Of a DNA stretch of 64,000 nucleotides, positions 35,643 through 44,751 are shown piece by piece. The notes beneath the pieces are model-generated. The model worked only from the letters and a program-made list of their open reading frames with translations. It made no database searches and was not told the origin of the DNA. Positions within the stretch are counted from its first letter, which is position 1, and each line of letters starts with the position of its first letter. This DNA is from CAVTLG01 sp963802635 (GTDB lineage: Bacteria; Chloroflexota; Ktedonobacteria; Ktedonobacterales; Ktedonobacteraceae), in the NCBI GenBank assembly GCA_963802635.1, contig CAWDJJ010000002.1, positions 248,001 through 312,000 of the forward strand, read 5' to 3'. The position numbers and the translations under genes are program-made.

Positions 35643-38600
35643 ATGCCAGGGATTGCTTTGAAAGGGGCACATCTTTCCTCCCAACAGGAACGTGTGTGGT
35701 CATTCCTGCAAGAGAACAAGACGTACCGCTCACAGTGTATTGTTGTAATAAATGGCAAGCTCAATTTCTGGACGTTTCGGCAAGCACTTCGACAGGTCAT
35801 AAACCAGCATACCATTTTTCAGACGGTATTTTATGCGCTTCCTGGTATGGATGTTCCTGTTCAGGTACTCGGTCACTCTGCTGATCTTTGTTGCCCTATT
35901 ATCAGTTTGGAGGAGTTTGCTCTTGAGGAACAGAGTATCTTGCTTGAGAGTCTGTTGGAGTTGTTTCAAGAAGAAACTTTTGATCTGGAACATGGCCCGC
36001 TTTTGCGTCTGGTCTTATTTCGTCTTTCCACTGATACCGCGCTGTTGCTGATTGGTTTATCTCCATTATGCGCTGATGCAGCAACATTGCCACTGCTCGT
36101 AACCGATCTTGTGGACCGGTACTCGGCAAGCCTTTTGGGGCAGGGAATTGGTGAAGAGCCATTGCAATATACGGATGTTTCAGCCTGGCAGAAGCAACAA
36201 AAGATGACGGAAAGCGAGGAGTCGAAGCTTGCAGATAGATTCTGGGAAAAAATCGCCTGGACCCAGGTAACGCAGACGCAGCATGAACTCGAAAAAATTG
36301 GCATGGTGGAAAGCAGCAATCTGCACATGACCCGCAATACAGCATTTGTGCCACTGTCTTTTCCATTGTTCGTGGACGATGCAATGTCAGCACGCATTCA
36401 TGCTTTAGCATCCTGCTATAACATTTCAGTCGAGGCTATGTTATTGACCTGTTGGCTGGTAGTCCTCAGGAGGTTAACGGATGAGCCACAATGCGTTGTT
36501 GGTGTAGCATGCGATGGACGAAACTACGAAGAGTTGATCGCATTACCCGGACCCTATACACGGTTTGTGCCTTTTAGTACTCCTATAGAGGATAGGTGGT
36601 CCTTTGAACAAGAGTTGGGCCTCGTTGCATCCTCATTGCAGGCAACAAGAAAATACCAGGACTATTTTTCCTGGCCTGCGGTATTGAAAGATGGACAGGA
36701 ACCTGTCCCCAACCTTTTCCCTCTTCTATTTGAACAAGAGTATTGGCCTGCTTCGTTTGCTGCTAGAGATTTAAACCTTCAATTTGAGTGTCGTTTTTGT
36801 TGTACCGAACCCTTTGTACTTAAATTAAGTGTATTACAGGTAGGAGAACGCTTACACCTTGAGCTATATTATAATATACATGCTGTTTCCGACGAACGTA
36901 TAAGGCATCTGGCGGCGATGTTACAAACTCTCCTATCCAGCGTCGTAGAGCGGCCAGAGGCAGAAATTGGGACGCTCTCCTTGCTCAGCAGGTCAGAACG
37001 TGCTCGTTTGCTGAGCGCGTTCAGTGCGGCGCAGCGTCGGTGGCCTGCGCAGGGATTGCAGCAACTCTTCGAGGCACAGGTGCAGCGAGACCCCAACCAA
37101 CTGGCGGTCGTGACGCCCCAGGAGCAAATGACGTATCAAGCGTTGAACGAGCAAGCGAACCAACTTGCCCATGTGTTACGACAACGCGGCGTGGGACCCG
37201 AGGTGCTGGTGGGCCTGTGTGTGCCGCGTCAGGCCCAGCACCTGGTGGGAATGCTGGGCATCTTCAAAGCAGGCGGAGCCTATCTGCCTCTGGATCATAC
37301 CAGTCCTGCCGCGCGTCTGCGCTCTCAACTGCAGGAGTGTCAGGTGGCCTTGCTCTTGACGCAGGAGGAGCAGCGGTGGTTGCTGGCTGGCTGGGGAGGA
37401 ACAATCCTCTGCCTGGAGGAAGTAGCCAAGGAACTGGCCCAGGCATCCAAAGAGGATCAGTTGGCAGGCAGCGGCGGAGAGCATCTGGCCTATGTGATTT
37501 CAACCTCAGGCTCGACAGGAGTGCCCAAAGGGGTGATGGTGCGACAGAGCAGTGTGGTGAACTACACGCAGGCACTCTGTGAACAATTGGGAGTGGAGCC
37601 GGGGTGGCAGTATGCCACGGTCTCGACGCTGGCGGCGGATCTGGGCAATACAGCGATCTTCTGTGCGCTGGCCTCGGGAGGCTGTGTGCAGGTGTTGGGA
37701 TATGAGACGGTGACGTCAGGGGAGGCCATGGCGAACTGGGCGCAGCAGCATCCCATCGATGTGCTCAAGATCGTGCCCTCGCACCTCTCGGCGTTGTTGG
37801 AGAGTGAGCGAGCGGGAGAGTGGTTGCCGCGTCGGGCCTTGGTGTTGGGGGGAGAGGCGTTGTCAGAGCAGTTGGTCGAACGGGTGAGACGCGTGGGAGG
37901 GAGTTGTGAGATCTATAACCACTATGGTCCCACCGAGACGACGATAGGCGTGCTGGTCAACGCGTTAGGCAAGCAGGAACGAGGGAGGAAGTGGAAGAGC
38001 GCGATGGTGGCGTTAGGGCGTCCCATCGCCAATACGCAGGTGTATGTGCTGGATCGGCACTTGCAACAGGTCCCTCAAGGGGTGATAGGAGAACTCTACA
38101 TAGGGGGAACGGGAGTGGCGCGAGGCTACTTTGGGAAGGGAGAGCAGACAGCAGAGCGTTTTGTGCCACATCCCTATAGTGAAGCAGGAGGAGAGCGGCT
38201 GTACCGAACAGGGGATCTGGTACGGTATGGGCAAGGAGAGCAGATAGAGTTTGTGGGCAGGAGGGATGGGCAGGTGAAACTGCGAGGGTATCGCATCGAG
38301 GTGGGAGAGATTGAAGCCGTGTTGCGGCAGCATCCTCAGATACGGGATGGGGTGGTGATGCTGCAACAAGATGCCAGCGGTGAGTCACGATTAGCAAGTT
38401 ATATTGTGCCTAGAAAACTGCCCCTGCCAGTTGAGACTATAAGAGACTTTATGCAGAAATATTTGCCCAACTACATGCTACCTGCTATTTTCGTGTACTT
38501 GAAGTTTTTACCATTGACTGCCAATGGAAAAGTGGACCATCGTCAGTTGATTGCAGTTAATGACGAAAAAAGCGATAAGGTCATACCATTGATCCAAACA

Positions 38601-39743
38601 AGTAGTCGGCCAAGGACAATAATACAGCCGCGTGATGGGATTGAAATGAAATTGCTGCGCATCTGGGAAGATGTTTTACAACTCCAACCTATCAGCGTTC
38701 TCGATAATTTTTTTGACATTGGAGGACACTCCCTCCTGGCGGTGCGACTCATGTCCCATATAGCGGAACACTTTGGGCAAAATTTGGATCTAACAATCCT
38801 CTTTCAGCACTCGACAATTGCAGATCTGGCTGTTATCTTACGCCAACAGAATATCTCTGAAGTGGAACCCCTGTTAGCTGTCATTCAAGCACAGGGTTCC
38901 AAACTGCCATTTTTCTGCGTTCATCCTGCTGGTGGGACTGCGTTTCGTTATGTAAATCTTGCACGTTGCTTAGGGCCAGATCAACCTTTTTATGGGCTTC
39001 ATGCGCCGTTTGGTACCAATGCTGAGGGAGAGGAGAAAACAGTAGAAACAGTGGAGGAGTTAGCTGCCCATTATATCTCAGCCATACAGGCGGTTCAACC
39101 ACAAGGACCCTATCTTTTAGGAGGATGGTCTCTAGGAGGGGTTATTGCCTTAGAGATGGCTCAGCAGTTGCGAAGGCAAGGGTGTGAGATTGGTGTGCTT
39201 GCTATCATCGACGCTGCTATCTCTGATGCTCAAAGCAGAGCGCAGGCTCTGGTAGAGGTAATTGATCTTGGAGATGCTGGCATTGTGAAAGATTTTATAA
39301 GAGCAGCAGGGGTGGTTGTGCCTGATGATTTTGACCAACAAACGCTTGATGAGCAACTCAACTATGTCGTGGAGCAGGCCAGGAAAAAGTACTTTATTCC
39401 AGCAGACGCAAGTATTGATTCTGTGCGGATTTTCACCCGTATCAGAATAATGACTAAGCATATTGTGCATATCTATGCTGGAGATAATTATACGGGTAAA
39501 ATTGACTATTTTTTGTCTAGTAATCCTGCTGAGAGTATAGAAACCTTCGATGAAGCAGAGAACGTAGCCGAAAGTACTGTGGAACCGATGTATCTGCAGC
39601 CGTGGCGCGAATTGGCAAAAGGCGGCTTTGAAGTCCATCGTGTTCCGGGGAGACATATAGATATGATGGACGAACCCAATGTACAGGTGTTGGCTAAAGT
39701 ACTGAAGCAGTGTATTGATAACGTTTGTGATCAACTTGCGTAA
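35643..39743 (+). CDS. NRPS-E, terminal Asp module with thioesterase
   Basis: A 1366-residue protein with a clear AAGGAG site upstream. Residues 1-450 form a C-like domain without HHxxxDG; LSPLCAD occupies residues 139-145, exactly the same positions as in NRPS-C. The A domain at nt 37030-38545 has pocket D-L-T-K-V-G-H-I-G (Asp). The carrier at 38620-38850 carries GGHSLLAVR. A type I thioesterase fills 38870-39720 with the nucleophile motif GWSLGG (Ser 1163) and a C-terminal PGRHIDMM (His 1338). It adds the last residue, Asp, and releases the peptide by hydrolysis or cyclisation. The upstream protein supplies the condensing C domain. Confidence 0.9.
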   Translation: MPGIALKGAHLSSQQERVWSFLQENKTYRSQCIVVINGKLNFWTFRQALRQVINQHTIFQTVFYALPGMDVPVQVLGHSADLCCPIISLEEFALEEQSILLESLLELFQEETFDLEHGPLLRLVLFRLSTDTALLLIGLSPLCADAATLPLLVTDLVDRYSASLLGQGIGEEPLQYTDVSAWQKQQKMTESEESKLADRFWEKIAWTQVTQTQHELEKIGMVESSNLHMTRNTAFVPLSFPLFVDDAMSARIHALASCYNISVEAMLLTCWLVVLRRLTDEPQCVVGVACDGRNYEELIALPGPYTRFVPFSTPIEDRWSFEQELGLVASSLQATRKYQDYFSWPAVLKDGQEPVPNLFPLLFEQEYWPASFAARDLNLQFECRFCCTEPFVLKLSVLQVGERLHLELYYNIHAVSDERIRHLAAMLQTLLSSVVERPEAEIGTLSLLSRSERARLLSAFSAAQRRWPAQGLQQLFEAQVQRDPNQLAVVTPQEQMTYQALNEQANQLAHVLRQRGVGPEVLVGLCVPRQAQHLVGMLGIFKAGGAYLPLDHTSPAARLRSQLQECQVALLLTQEEQRWLLAGWGGTILCLEEVAKELAQASKEDQLAGSGGEHLAYVISTSGSTGVPKGVMVRQSSVVNYTQALCEQLGVEPGWQYATVSTLAADLGNTAIFCALASGGCVQVLGYETVTSGEAMANWAQQHPIDVLKIVPSHLSALLESERAGEWLPRRALVLGGEALSEQLVERVRRVGGSCEIYNHYGPTETTIGVLVNALGKQERGRKWKSAMVALGRPIANTQVYVLDRHLQQVPQGVIGELYIGGTGVARGYFGKGEQTAERFVPHPYSEAGGERLYRTGDLVRYGQGEQIEFVGRRDGQVKLRGYRIEVGEIEAVLRQHPQIRDGVVMLQQDASGESRLASYIVPRKLPLPVETIRDFMQKYLPNYMLPAIFVYLKFLPLTANGKVDHRQLIAVNDEKSDKVIPLIQTSSRPRTIIQPRDGIEMKLLRIWEDVLQLQPISVLDNFFDIGGHSLLAVRLMSHIAEHFGQNLDLTILFQHSTIADLAVILRQQNISEVEPLLAVIQAQGSKLPFFCVHPAGGTAFRYVNLARCLGPDQPFYGLHAPFGTNAEGEEKTVETVEELAAHYISAIQAVQPQGPYLLGGWSLGGVIALEMAQQLRRQGCEIGVLAIIDAAISDAQSRAQALVEVIDLGDAGIVKDFIRAAGVVVPDDFDQQTLDEQLNYVVEQARKKYFIPADASIDSVRIFTRIRIMTKHIVHIYAGDNYTGKIDYFLSSNPAESIETFDEAENVAESTVEPMYLQPWRELAKGGFEVHRVPGRHIDMMDEPNVQVLAKVLKQCIDNVCDQLA
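37480..37985 (+). repeat. Asp A-domain duplication, partial third copy in NRPS-E
   Basis: About 500 bases spanning A3 to A5 of the NRPS-E Asp domain match both NRPS-A copies very closely (for example the stretch around 37820-37980), while flanking parts of the same domain diverge. The homologous part of NRPS-C (about 21500-21970) is clearly more diverged. This mosaic pattern points to gene conversion among aspartate A domains. Confidence 0.75.
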
Positions 39744-40360
39744 GCATGTAAGCTACGTTTGTCAAGTGATTCATACGCATTTTTGCTGATTTGGCTGGTC
39801 TGGCACACTCTTGATGAAACCGATCCATTTGAAAAAGAAAGCTTTCGCAACACTCACGAAAAGGCAGCGAAAAGAATAACGCCTGACAAGAGGATATTTA
39901 TGAGAATAAATGCAATGAATGTGTTTCTCGTGTTTTTTGGTATCACCGACGCGGAGAAGCGCCGCTACGACCTTTTCAGCGGTCCATTGTTCTTGCTTTG
40001 CCCTCTCCAAGATGGCTTCGATGGAAGTCCTCTCAATCACAGGAAGAAATCCTCCCCTCTTGCTTCGATAAACGGGAGTATATTTTCTCTGAGAAAGCGA
40101 TGAGCTATAACGAACACCAAGCATGGATTCGATATTGATGGTGGCTACTCAGGCTTGAATATAGCGACTGTAAAGCACTCTGACGTTTGCATACCCAAGA
40201 GAGGCAAGAATCACGGTCAGGAGTGGACTGATGGAAGTCAATTAAACAGGCTCATCCTCAAAATAAGTGAGCCTGCTTGCTTCTGACGCAAAAAAAGAGA
40301 AGAGAATGCGCGTACTTGCTTCAATTGGCAAAAGGTGATCAGGGTTTCAGTCATTTCAAA
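39744..40360. other. Spacer between NRPS locus and IS region, no convincing gene
   Basis: About 600 bases after the thioesterase gene. A minus-strand open frame (40124-39771, 117 codons) contains one protein-like stretch (SIEAILERAKQEQWTAEKVV) but looks degenerate at its C-terminal end, so I regard it at most as a remnant. I see no clear terminator for the NRPS operon. Confidence 0.4.
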
Positions 40361-40435
40361 CCCACATTCCGCAGAAGGGTTGACGAAAAAAGGGAATTAG
40401 GTACAGTAAGAAAAACCCGTGAATGAGGAAAAGAA

Positions 40436-40981
40436 ATGCTCGCAGACGAGGAGTATCAGAACGAACGGCTGGATCACTTGGGGATTGTGGCAGGCGCGTG
40501 CCGAGAAATAGGCTTGGCAGAGTGGATAGATCAGCAGGCAGGCGAGAGAAGGAACTTGGTGAGTATTGGAACAGCAACGATGGCGATGGTCCTCAATGGG
40601 CTTGGCTTCAGCAATCGTCAGTTGTATCTGGTGCCGCAATTTTTTGCCAATAAGCCAGTGGAACATTTGTTTGGAAAGGGTATCAGCGCAGATATGCTGC
40701 ATGATGACTGTTTGGGGCGCACGTTGGATTGGATCGCTGAACATGATCCGACCGTCTTGTTTACAGGAATTCGCGAAGCTAGCCCGTCAACGGTTTGGAC
40801 TCACCTGCAATCGTGTGCATGTGGATACCACCTCGTTTTCCGTCAGTGGAGCCTATGAAACGGACCCAGAGGCGGCAGAACCTGCGTGTATTGGCATCAC
40901 GTACGGCTATTCACGAGATCATCGTGCCGATCTCAAACAATGGATGCTGGCCTTAGTCACCACGCATGATGGGGATGTCCC
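40436..40981 (+). pseudogene. IS1634-family transposase, N-terminal part
   Basis: Begins at ATG 40436 (NERLDHLGIVAGACREIGL), typical of IS1634-type transposases. The frame shifts at about 40775. The shifted frame continues with FAKLARQRFGL, VHVDTTSFSVSG (first catalytic Asp) and YGYSRDHRADLKQWML, up to the insertion site at 40981. The protein is split by both the indel and the nested element. Confidence 0.75.
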
Positions 40982-41025
40982 CATAAGCGCGAACTTAAGG
41001 GCATCGCTCCCCCAAAGGTCCGTGT

Positions 41026-41481
41026 TTAAGGCATCACCGCCAGAATGTTCTCGTCTGCCGCTGGGATGCCCAGCCAGCGGCAGACCTGACTGTAAAGGTG
41101 CGGTCTCTTGCGATGTCCGCTACAGAGAAAACGTTGTAAGCGCGGCAGACAGGAGCGAAAGCGTGCTGCGGTATAGCTTCCTCGGATCTGTTGGCACAAG
41201 AGATCCACACTGGCTTCGGCCAACATCCATTCGCTCAAAGGGCCTGATTGCTCCTGCTGCCTGGATACCGCCGATTGCGCCGACCCGCTACACTGCATCG
41301 CATCGCGCATCGCCAGACGCACCGCACTGCTTTCCTCTTCCTGTAAGGCCCACCCCAGCAACAGAAAGATCAGCGTGGGCATCGCCGTCGTCGTACAAGG
41401 CAAGCGATGCTGCTGCACCAATTGCTTGATGCGTTTGAAAAGCAGTTCAAGTCGCACTGCGCACTTGCCGACTGCGCTCAA
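41026..41481 (-). pseudogene. IS4-family transposase, C-terminal remnant
   Basis: Carries the characteristic C-terminal stretch ELLFKRIKQLVQQHRL (which holds the catalytic Glu region) and LLGWALQEEE, followed by a tail with RFRSCLPRLQRFLCSGHRKR. The first two catalytic Asp residues are missing. The first codons overlap the N-terminal remnant in a different frame, marking the deletion junction near 41450-41480. Confidence 0.6.
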
Positions 41482-41614
41482 ATGCCTTGAGGGTTCTGGC
41501 TTGCTCTTCCCAGTTCTCTGGCAAGCGTGCTATCACTTCCCGGCTCCAATCGTCCCTGGGCTGTTCGCTTTGCAAAAGGTCGCTCGTCGTCGTATCATAG
41601 GTCTTAGGTGGCAT
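41447..41614 (-). pseudogene. IS4-family transposase, N-terminal remnant
   Basis: Fifty-five codons from ATG at 41614, preceded by a GGAGAAAC ribosome site, ending in a stop shortly after the internal deletion junction. It reads as a transposase N-terminus (PENWEEQARTLKAFER). The following codons belong to the C-terminal part in another frame. Confidence 0.55.
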
Positions 41615-41738
41615 GTCGTTTCTCCTGGTCCGTTTGTTGTAGATTTTTTGACGCTACCACAAAACGATCTGCCTACTGTTTTTCTCCTCCTTTTTTCCTA
41701 GTTCATGCCCTTAAGTTCGCACTTATGGGGGATGTCCC

Positions 41739-42534
41739 ACTGTTCATGCGCCCTTTGGATGGCAATAGTTCCGACAAAAATAGTATGAGGGCCACCGTCA
41801 CACAGGTGCTGGAGCAACTGCGAGCAAGCGAACCAGTTGAGCAAGAAGAGCCTTTGGCCGTCTTTGACAGTGGCGGCTACAGTCAGGCCAACATGAAAGC
41901 CTACAACGAGGCCAAGATCCGCGGGTTCCGTCGCGTGCCTGAAACGAGTACGGAGGCCAAAGCCGCTCTGGCCCAGGAACCAGAGCAATGGCAGGAGTTT
42001 TCCGATCACAGTGGTCACTACGTGATGCTACGGCAAACACTGCCGCAAGGGGAAGAACGCTGGATGATGATCCGGACGACCGAGAATGTGCAAGCGGCTC
42101 GTAGCCATCTCCAGAAGAAGGCAAGCAAGGAGCAGGCGGTCTGGGAAAAACGGCTCTGGCATCTGGGTACCCAGTCGTTTGCCTGTCAACCTGATGCGGA
42201 AGCAGCGTGGAAGAAGGCTATCAGCAAACGTCCTCTGTGGTTGCAAACAGAGATGACACTGGAAAGCTCACCCTCCTATGGCAAAGTCGGGCGGCCTGGA
42301 GCCAACGCGGAACCCGTGCGTACCGACTGGAAAATCGTGCCCACGGTGCAGGTGGATCAGTTCGCATTGGAACAAGTCGCTGATCGGCAGGCTCGTTTTC
42401 TTCTTGCCACCAATGAGCTCTCTGCTGACAAACTCTCTGATGAAGCTCTCCTTGCAGTTTATAAAGAGCAAGGCAGCGTTGAGCGAGGTTTTCGTGGCTC
42501 TCTGTCCTTTAGGGTGAAAGCAGAGGGAAGGTAA
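41739..42534 (+). pseudogene. IS1634-family transposase, C-terminal part
   Basis: Resumes directly after the target duplication with LFMRPLDGNSSDKN and continues with LAVFDSGGYSQANM (second catalytic Asp region), LPQGEERWMMIRTTENV and SVERGFR near 42490, where the third acidic region lies. It then runs into unrelated sequence and stops at 42532-42534. The usual final 60-80 residues are missing. Confidence 0.7.
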
Positions 42535-42538
42535 GAAA

Positions 42539-42970
42539 TTGGAGCCTCTCGATTATCAGCAATTGGCGAGAGAACTTGCTCCTTTCCTCCAATCGGCCCG
42601 CATGACGATCATTGAGGAAGGAAAGACGAGCATCGAATTCCCAACACCAGCCCTCGAAACCTGTTCCAACCAGGAACCAATCCTTCTCTCCAGTCAGCGC
42701 CAGTCTCACGCGCGAGGAAGCCGTCAGGCTAATACATCCCAGGAGGAAAAGCTCGCACATGCCTATCAGGCACTGCTGAAGGAGAGTCCCGGCAAACGGA
42801 TCTCTGCCCGTGCTCTCTCCGAACGCGCGAAGGTTCGCCGCATCACGTGTAGCGCCTGGTTGAACCTGCACCATCAGCAACCGGAGGCTCCTGCTCTTCG
42901 AACAGATGCATCTATCGATCAGAGCAGCCAACAGACCCAGGACGGAGAAGCGATTCTCGTTGTCAACTAG
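42539..42970 (+). CDS. Hypothetical protein next to the truncated IS1634-like element
   Basis: A 143-residue frame with a weak TTG start. It is hydrophilic, with a possible helical N-terminus (QQLARELAPFLQS) and a middle EEKLAHAYQALLKESPGKRISARALSERAKVR-type segment (described here in part) that could be a small DNA-binding helix bundle. I do not recognise the family. It sits at the breakpoint of the IS, so it may be the 3' part of a disrupted gene. Confidence 0.35.
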   Translation: MEPLDYQQLARELAPFLQSARMTIIEEGKTSIEFPTPALETCSNQEPILLSSQRQSHARGSRQANTSQEEKLAHAYQALLKESPGKRISARALSERAKVRRITCSAWLNLHHQQPEAPALRTDASIDQSSQQTQDGEAILVVN

Positions 42971-43553
42971 GTCAATGATCTGAGCATATCGTTGTAGTTT
43001 CTCTGCGAGTCAGAGATTCACCTATGCGACAAGGGCGACATAGAGGGTTCCGTAAGGACCGTTAAACGCGTGGCTGAGCTGTTTTGAGAGCGCAGTTTCC
43101 CCCCCATGCATGAGGGGTTTTGTCAGAACTCAAACAACCCCTTGGCAAAGCAATCAGACTTCTGTTCTGCTTATCCCATGAAAACAGAATGAAACGAGGA
43201 ATGTTGACTGATGAACGGCCTCTATTGTGCTGCTACTGCGACCAGGAAACGAGCGAAGGAAACCAAACGTTGCAGAGCCACGTTTTTTGCCCTTAGTATC
43301 GCAGTACCTTCAATGAACGAATTGGCATACCTTTCAACTATCTAGAATTTCCTACAGATATTGTCCTCCTTGCCGTCTTGTGGCGATTGCGCTATAAACT
43401 GAGTGGACTTGCATCGAATTTGGAGGAGAGGAGAGGGAGAGTCGAACACCTTAGAACGCTTTTTCGAAGCTGCTAAATAGCTGGTTTTGTGGATCATCAA
43501 GCTCGGGGGGACAGTGGAATTTGTCTATTTTTGTCTAACTAGAATGATCCGTC
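42971..43553. other. Non-coding stretch with one terminator-like hairpin
   Basis: About 580 bases without a supported gene. At about 43101-43125 an imperfect G/C stem around ATGCAT (CCCC...GGGG) is followed by TTTTGTC and may be a terminator. Nothing else recognisable. Confidence 0.4.
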
Positions 43554-43582
43554 TACAGCGGTTCGCAAAAAGATTGACCCCC

Positions 43583-44107
43583 TTAAAGCTCAGCAGGCGC
43601 ATAGCCACAGTGGGAAAACCAACCAAGGGCATCAGCCGCAGAAATGGTGGTAAGTGCATATTCCAGCGCTTCTTGGAGTGCTTCACGGGTTCGTGCTTCT
43701 TTTTGACGGAGAACGCTCTTGATCTTGGAGAAAGCCTCTTCAATCGGTGAAAAGTCGGGAGAATACGCAGGCAGGAACAGCAGTTGACACCCTCGCGCTT
43801 CGATAGCCTTTCGCACCTTAAGTCCTTTATGTATGCTTAAATTATCCATAATCACAATTTGTCCAGCATGCAGACTTGGTGCCAGAATCTGCTCGATATA
43901 TATTTCAAATAGCTCTCCGTTCGCTGCTCCATCCAAAATGAATGATTCCCCTAAACCTTGATAGGTAAGAGAAGAGATCAATGTTATATTCTTTCCACGG
44001 TTGCGTGGAAGAGAGCCTTTTGCTCTTTGTCCTCTCGGCGCTCGTGCATACAGACGCGTCAATGCGATATTTGAGCCACTTTCGTCTAAAAAAACGAATG
44101 TTCTCAC
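43583..44107 (-). CDS. IS630-family transposase OrfB, DDE catalytic part
   Basis: Catalytic core with the three acidic motifs FLDESGSN, VIMDNLSIHK and LPAYSPDFSPIEEAFSKIK. The frame is open further upstream to about 44160 (RRQWRDKIKEL), so the GTG at 44107 is not necessarily the start. Translation more likely enters by frameshift from OrfA. Confidence 0.85.
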   Translation of the reverse strand: MRTFVFLDESGSNIALTRLYARAPRGQRAKGSLPRNRGKNITLISSLTYQGLGESFILDGAANGELFEIYIEQILAPSLHAGQIVIMDNLSIHKGLKVRKAIEARGCQLLFLPAYSPDFSPIEEAFSKIKSVLRQKEARTREALQEALEYALTTISAADALGWFSHCGYAPAEL

Positions 44108-44159
44108 ATCAAGCTCTTTTATTTTGTCTCTCCATTGTCTGCGCTCTTCTTTTTTCCTC

Positions 44160-44519
44160 TCACTTGCCTAAAGAACTTTTTTTCCTGGTCCACTTCAGAT
44201 GCTTGATAGCGCAACTCATCGTGGAAAGGCTGACCTTCATCCCCGCTTCGGCTTCCCACGTGGCACAATGCTCTTGCAATGTCGCATCAGGCCGCCTCTC
44301 CAGTTGAGATTGCAGTCTCGCTTCCAACGGTGCCCGTTTGTTTGGGGGACGCCCTGGAATTGGCTTTGGCTGTACATGACCCTTTTCACGCCTTTGTCTG
44401 ACATAGCGCTTGACAGTGGTTTCTGATACTTTCAAGAGGAAAGCCGCTTCAGATTGCGTCTTTCCTTCATCTACCGTTTGGAGAATACGCTCCCTCAAAT
44501 CCTGAGAATACGCTTTCAT
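44160..44519 (-). CDS. IS630-family transposase OrfA, helix-turn-helix part
   Basis: 119 residues with an N-terminal HTH (LRERILQTVDEGKTQSEAA, then VSETTVKRYVRQRR) and a linker GRPPNKRAP, ending at WTRKKSSLGK, the usual junction to the catalytic part. An A7 run lies near the end. The catalytic frame is +1 relative to this one and reaches back to within a few codons of the OrfA stop. It binds the IS ends; the full transposase is probably an OrfA-OrfB fusion. Confidence 0.85.
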   Translation of the reverse strand: MKAYSQDLRERILQTVDEGKTQSEAAFLLKVSETTVKRYVRQRREKGHVQPKPIPGRPPNKRAPLEARLQSQLERRPDATLQEHCATWEAEAGMKVSLSTMSCAIKHLKWTRKKSSLGK

Positions 44520-44751
44520 TCTGCATATCTCCTCTAAAAATGCTCTTTCGTTTTTTCTCCTATCTACTCCTCATCGAAGAAAGCTTCTTCTCCCTATTTT
44601 CTCTCGCCGGTCAAGACTTCTGCACACCGCTGTAGGTCGTGTCTGCTAGCAGTTCTGCTATCAGATTTAGCTTGTTGCGCTATCTCAAAAAAGCCCTAAC
44701 CTATGTGGTTAAGGCTTTTGCTCTTTGGCAAAACTTTAGGCTATGTTCAAA

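Larger units (their letters stand above)
40982..41727 (-). mobile_element. IS4-family derivative, 746 bp, internally deleted, nested in the IS1634-like transposase
   Basis: Bounded by 23-bp inverted repeats starting CATAAG(C/T)GCGAACTTAAG, one mismatch. It is flanked by an 11-bp target duplication GGGGATGTCCC at 40971-40981 and 41728-41738. Excising the element and one duplication copy restores the host transposase reading GDVPLFMRPLDG. Inside, on the minus strand, are only the first 55 codons and roughly the last 150 codons of a transposase, so the central catalytic part has been deleted. It could move only with a transposase supplied in trans. Confidence 0.85.
40361..42534 (+). mobile_element. 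IS1634-like element, truncated on the right and interrupted by a second IS
   Basis: The left end is probably near 40361 (CCCACATTCCGCAGAAGGGT), just ahead of the transposase. The transposase runs from 40436, is frameshifted at about 40775 (GG should be G), is interrupted at 40982-41727 by an IS4-family derivative, and resumes at 41739 to about 42495. There it loses homology in the middle of the C-terminal catalytic region (SVERGFR). No right inverted repeat is visible. The element is therefore inactive. Confidence 0.7.
43556..44632 (-). mobile_element. IS630-family insertion sequence, complete, 1077 bp
   Basis: Flanked by the TA duplications typical of IS630/Tc1-mariner elements (43554-43555 and 44633-44634). 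It ends in inverted repeats that begin CAGCGGT and extend about 25 bp with mismatches. It encodes two overlapping minus-strand frames, an HTH protein and a DDE catalytic protein with all three acidic residues. It looks recent and possibly active. Confidence 0.85.

Noticed and set aside
19645..39743. Canonical D-X-D-G calcium-binding motif of daptomycin-type lipopeptides
   Set aside because: The predicted order gives Asp-X-Gly-Asn-Asp and no Asp-X-Asp-Gly, so I did not assign the product to that class.
1..39743. Aspartyl beta-hydroxylase, siderophore uptake or export gene
   Set aside because: None is present in the window; the interface-domain idea therefore rests on architecture only.
43487..43750. 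Plus-strand 87-codon frame across the left end of the IS630 element
   Set aside because: Crosses the TA insertion boundary at 43554 and overlaps OrfB; not a gene.
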